Source of the DNA: Amblyomma americanum
Taxonomy: Eukaryota; Arthropoda; Arachnida; Ixodida; Ixodidae
Assembly: GCF_052857255.1 (NCBI RefSeq)
Contig: NW_027526686.1
Coordinates: 62,001 to 126,000, forward strand
Direction: 5' to 3'
Length of the DNA stretch: 64,000 nucleotides
Shown: in pieces, positions 62,279-64,000 of the stretch
Layout: each line of letters starts with the position of its first letter
Position numbering within the stretch: the first letter of the stretch is position 1
Notes under the pieces: model-generated
Databases searched by the model: none
The model's input: only the letters and a program-made list of their open reading frames with translations
What the model was told of the DNA's origin: nothing
Program-made: the position numbers and the translations under genes

Positions 62279-64000
62279 TACGAGAGAAAGATAAAACTTT
62301 TTCTCTCAGAACTACGCGAAAACTTGTATTCCGTCTCAAAACAACGGGATACATCGTTTTAGATCGAAACTAGCAAGATTCACGAGCATCGATTTTACAA
62401 GTCCTCGAAGAGTATACGAGAGAAAGATAAAACTTTTTCTCTCAGAACTACGCGAAAACTTGTATTTCGTCTCAAAACAACGGGATACATCGTTTTAGAT
62501 CGAAACTAGCAAGATTCACGAGCATCGATTTTACAAGTCCTCGAAGAGTATACGAGAGAAAGATAAAACTTTTTCTCTCAGAACTACGCGAAAACTTGTA
62601 TTCCGTCTCAAAACAACGGGATACATCGTTTTAGATCGAAACTAGCAAGATTCACGAGCATCGATTTTACAAGTCCTCGAAGAGTATTCGAGAGAAAGAT
62701 AAAACTTTTTCTCTAAGAACTACGCGAAAACTTGTATTCCGTCTCAAAACAACAGGATACATCGTTTTAGATTGAAACTAGCAAGATTCACGAGCATCGA
62801 TTTTACAAGTCCTCGAAGAGTATACGAGAGAAAGATAAAACTTTTTCTCTCAGAACTACGCGAAAACTTGTATTCCGTCTCAAAACAACGGGATACATCG
62901 TTTTAGATCAAAGCTAGCAAGATTCACGGGCATCGATTTTACAAGTCCTCGAAGAGTATACGAGAGAAAGATAAAACTTTTTCTCTCAGAACTACGCGAA
63001 AACTTGTATTCCGTCTCAAAACAACGGGATACATCGTTTTAGATCGAAACTAGCAAGATTCACGAGCATCGATTTTACAAGTCCTCGAAGAGTATACGAG
63101 CGAAAGATAAAACTTTTTCTCTCAGAACTACGCGAAAACTTGTATTCCGTCTCAAAACAACGGGATACACCGTTTTAGATCGAAACTAGCAAGATTCACG
63201 AGCATCGATTTTACAAGTCCTCGAAGAGCATACGAGAGAAAGATAAAACTTTTTCTCTCAGAACTACGCGAAAACTTGTATTCCGTCTCAAAACAACGGG
63301 ATACATCGTTTTAGATCGAAACTAGCAAGATTCACGAGCATCGATTTTACAAGTCCTCGAAGAGTATACGAGCGAAAGATAAAACTTTTTCTCTCAGAAC
63401 TACGCGAAAACTTGTATTCCGTCTCAAAACAACGGGATACATCGTTTTAGATCGAAACTAGCAAGATTCACGAGCATCGATTTTACAAGTCCTCGAAGAG
63501 CATACGAGAGAAAGCTAAAACTTTTTCTCTCAGAACTACGCGAAAACTTGTATTCCGTCTCAAAACAACGGGATACATCGTTTTAGATCGAAACTAGTAA
63601 GATTCACGAGCATCGATTTTACAAGTCCTCGAAGAGCATACGAGAGAAAGATAAAACTTTTTCTCTCAGAACTACGCGAAAACTTGTATTCCGTCTCAAA
63701 ACAACGGGATACATCGTTTTAGATCGAAACTAGCAAGATTCACGAGCATCGATTTTACAAGTCCTCGAAGAGTATACGAGAGAAAGATAAAACTTTTTCT
63801 CTCAGAACTACGCGAAAACTTGTATTTCGTCTCAAAACAACGGGATACATCGTTTTAGATCGAAACTAGCAAGATTCACGAGCATCGATTTTACAAGTCC
63901 TCGAAGAGTATACGAGAGAAAGATAAAACTTTTTCTCTCAGAACTACGCGAAAACTTGTATTCCGTCTCAAAACAACGGGATACATCGTTTTAGATCGAA
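62279..64000 (+). repeat. 15-mer HOR (2040 bp), copy 2, cut by the window end
   Basis: The 1722 visible bases match copy 1 without a difference when compared line by line. The left boundary is set by gagtata here against gagcata at 60238. The array probably continues with this unit beyond the window. Confidence 0.95.

Larger units (their letters stand above)
1..64000 (+). repeat. Satellite DNA array, 136/137-bp monomer, about 470 tandem copies
   Basis: The motif acttgtattcc starts at 6, 142 and 278 and recurs every 136 bp through the window. Larger offsets equal multiples of 136 plus one for each 137-bp monomer crossed. All monomers read in the same direction. I saw no inverted monomer, no foreign insertion and no stretch over about 20 bp that is not part of the repeat. 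Both ends lie inside the array (the window opens at ...aaaacttg and closes at ...gatcgaa). There is no gene, so this entry covers every gene-free stretch in the window. Tandem satellites of this size with multi-monomer superrepeats are typical of eukaryotic centromeric or pericentromeric heterochromatin. The location and the host are inferences, and the family is not one I recognise. Confidence 0.99.

Noticed and set aside
1..64000. CRISPR array
   Set aside because: The whole 136-bp unit is repeated. There are no short direct repeats separated by unique spacers and no cas genes.
1..64000. Hammerhead ribozyme encoded by the satellite, as in some animal satellites
   Set aside because: The conserved CTGATGA core was not found in the consensus on either strand, and gaaac alone is not enough.
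1..64000. Telomeric repeat or telomere-associated array
   Set aside because: No runs of TTAGG, TTAGGG or TTTAGGG were seen. The tttta of each monomer is isolated.
1..64000. Transposon or retroelement insertions in the array
   Set aside because: The monomer phase is continuous apart from 1-2 bp indels and the 137-bp monomers. No terminal repeats, target-site duplications or coding remnants interrupt it.
1..64000. Pure assembly artefact (one collapsed or looped repeat)
   Set aside because: Most copies differ by private, ordered variants, and HOR lengths vary, which a looping artefact would not produce. Only the identical 2040-bp units at the right end and the patch at 42.8-43.2 kb need this doubt.

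Overview
The whole 64-kb window is one uninterrupted head-to-tail satellite DNA array. The basic monomer is 136 bp (two subfamilies are 137 bp because of one extra base), so the window holds about 470 monomers, all in the same orientation. I found no gene, RNA gene, transposon, CRISPR array or unique sequence. The array runs off both ends of the window. Every open frame is a short accidental read-through of the repeat. Because 136 is not a multiple of three, the frame shifts with every monomer.

A megabase-scale-looking satellite with higher-order repeats (HORs) points to a eukaryotic chromosome, most likely centromeric, pericentromeric or other constitutive heterochromatin. The consensus monomer is about 38% GC and has 10 CpG in 136 bp (28 C, 24 G), about twice the expected number. 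That suits a lineage without germline CpG depletion, for example many insects including Hymenoptera. This is an inference, and I do not recognise the satellite family or species.

The monomers form subfamilies with linked diagnostic bases. Type A is the 136-bp consensus. Type B (137 bp, 14 copies) carries a ggtg segment and aatc in place of tctc. Type C (137 bp, about 28 copies) carries acggtg with gtgcg and ggttc. A 'cat/gcta' group has gagcat in place of gagtat, often with aaagcta.

Layout by eye: 1-2260, mixed monomers rich in type B; 2262-7049, two copies of an 18-mer HOR (2449 bp); 5978-15640, two copies of a 35-mer HOR (4758 bp) built on the previous one; 15642-17750, near-consensus monomers; 17753-19800, two copies of a 7-mer (952 bp); 19800-20490, irregular monomers with small indels; 20487-25785, a 21-mer HOR (2855 bp); 26161-29291, an 8-mer HOR (1089 bp) whose third copy is a 7-mer; 29.3-38.6 kb, a mosaic of A, C and cat/gcta monomers with block spacings of 3267, 2588 and 2452 bp; 39.1-40.9 kb, a 6-mer (816 bp); 40.9-43.2 kb, A/B monomers ending in an indel-rich patch; 43.2-47.2 kb, C and cat/gcta monomers including a 9-mer (1225 bp); 47.2-52.9 kb, a 23-mer HOR (3130 bp); 52.9-54.9 kb, a copy of 43.1-45.1 kb; 54.9-59 kb, a cat/gcta expansion; 59-61 kb, a copy of 37.1-39.3 kb; 60239-64000, a 15-mer HOR (2040 bp) whose visible copies are identical over 1722 bp.

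Nothing here works as a gene set. The interest lies in nested, recent amplification, in direct traces of unequal exchange, and in short motifs (a less variable core, an 8-bp inverted repeat, a B-box-like sequence in one subfamily) that could matter for chromatin or transcription of the satellite.
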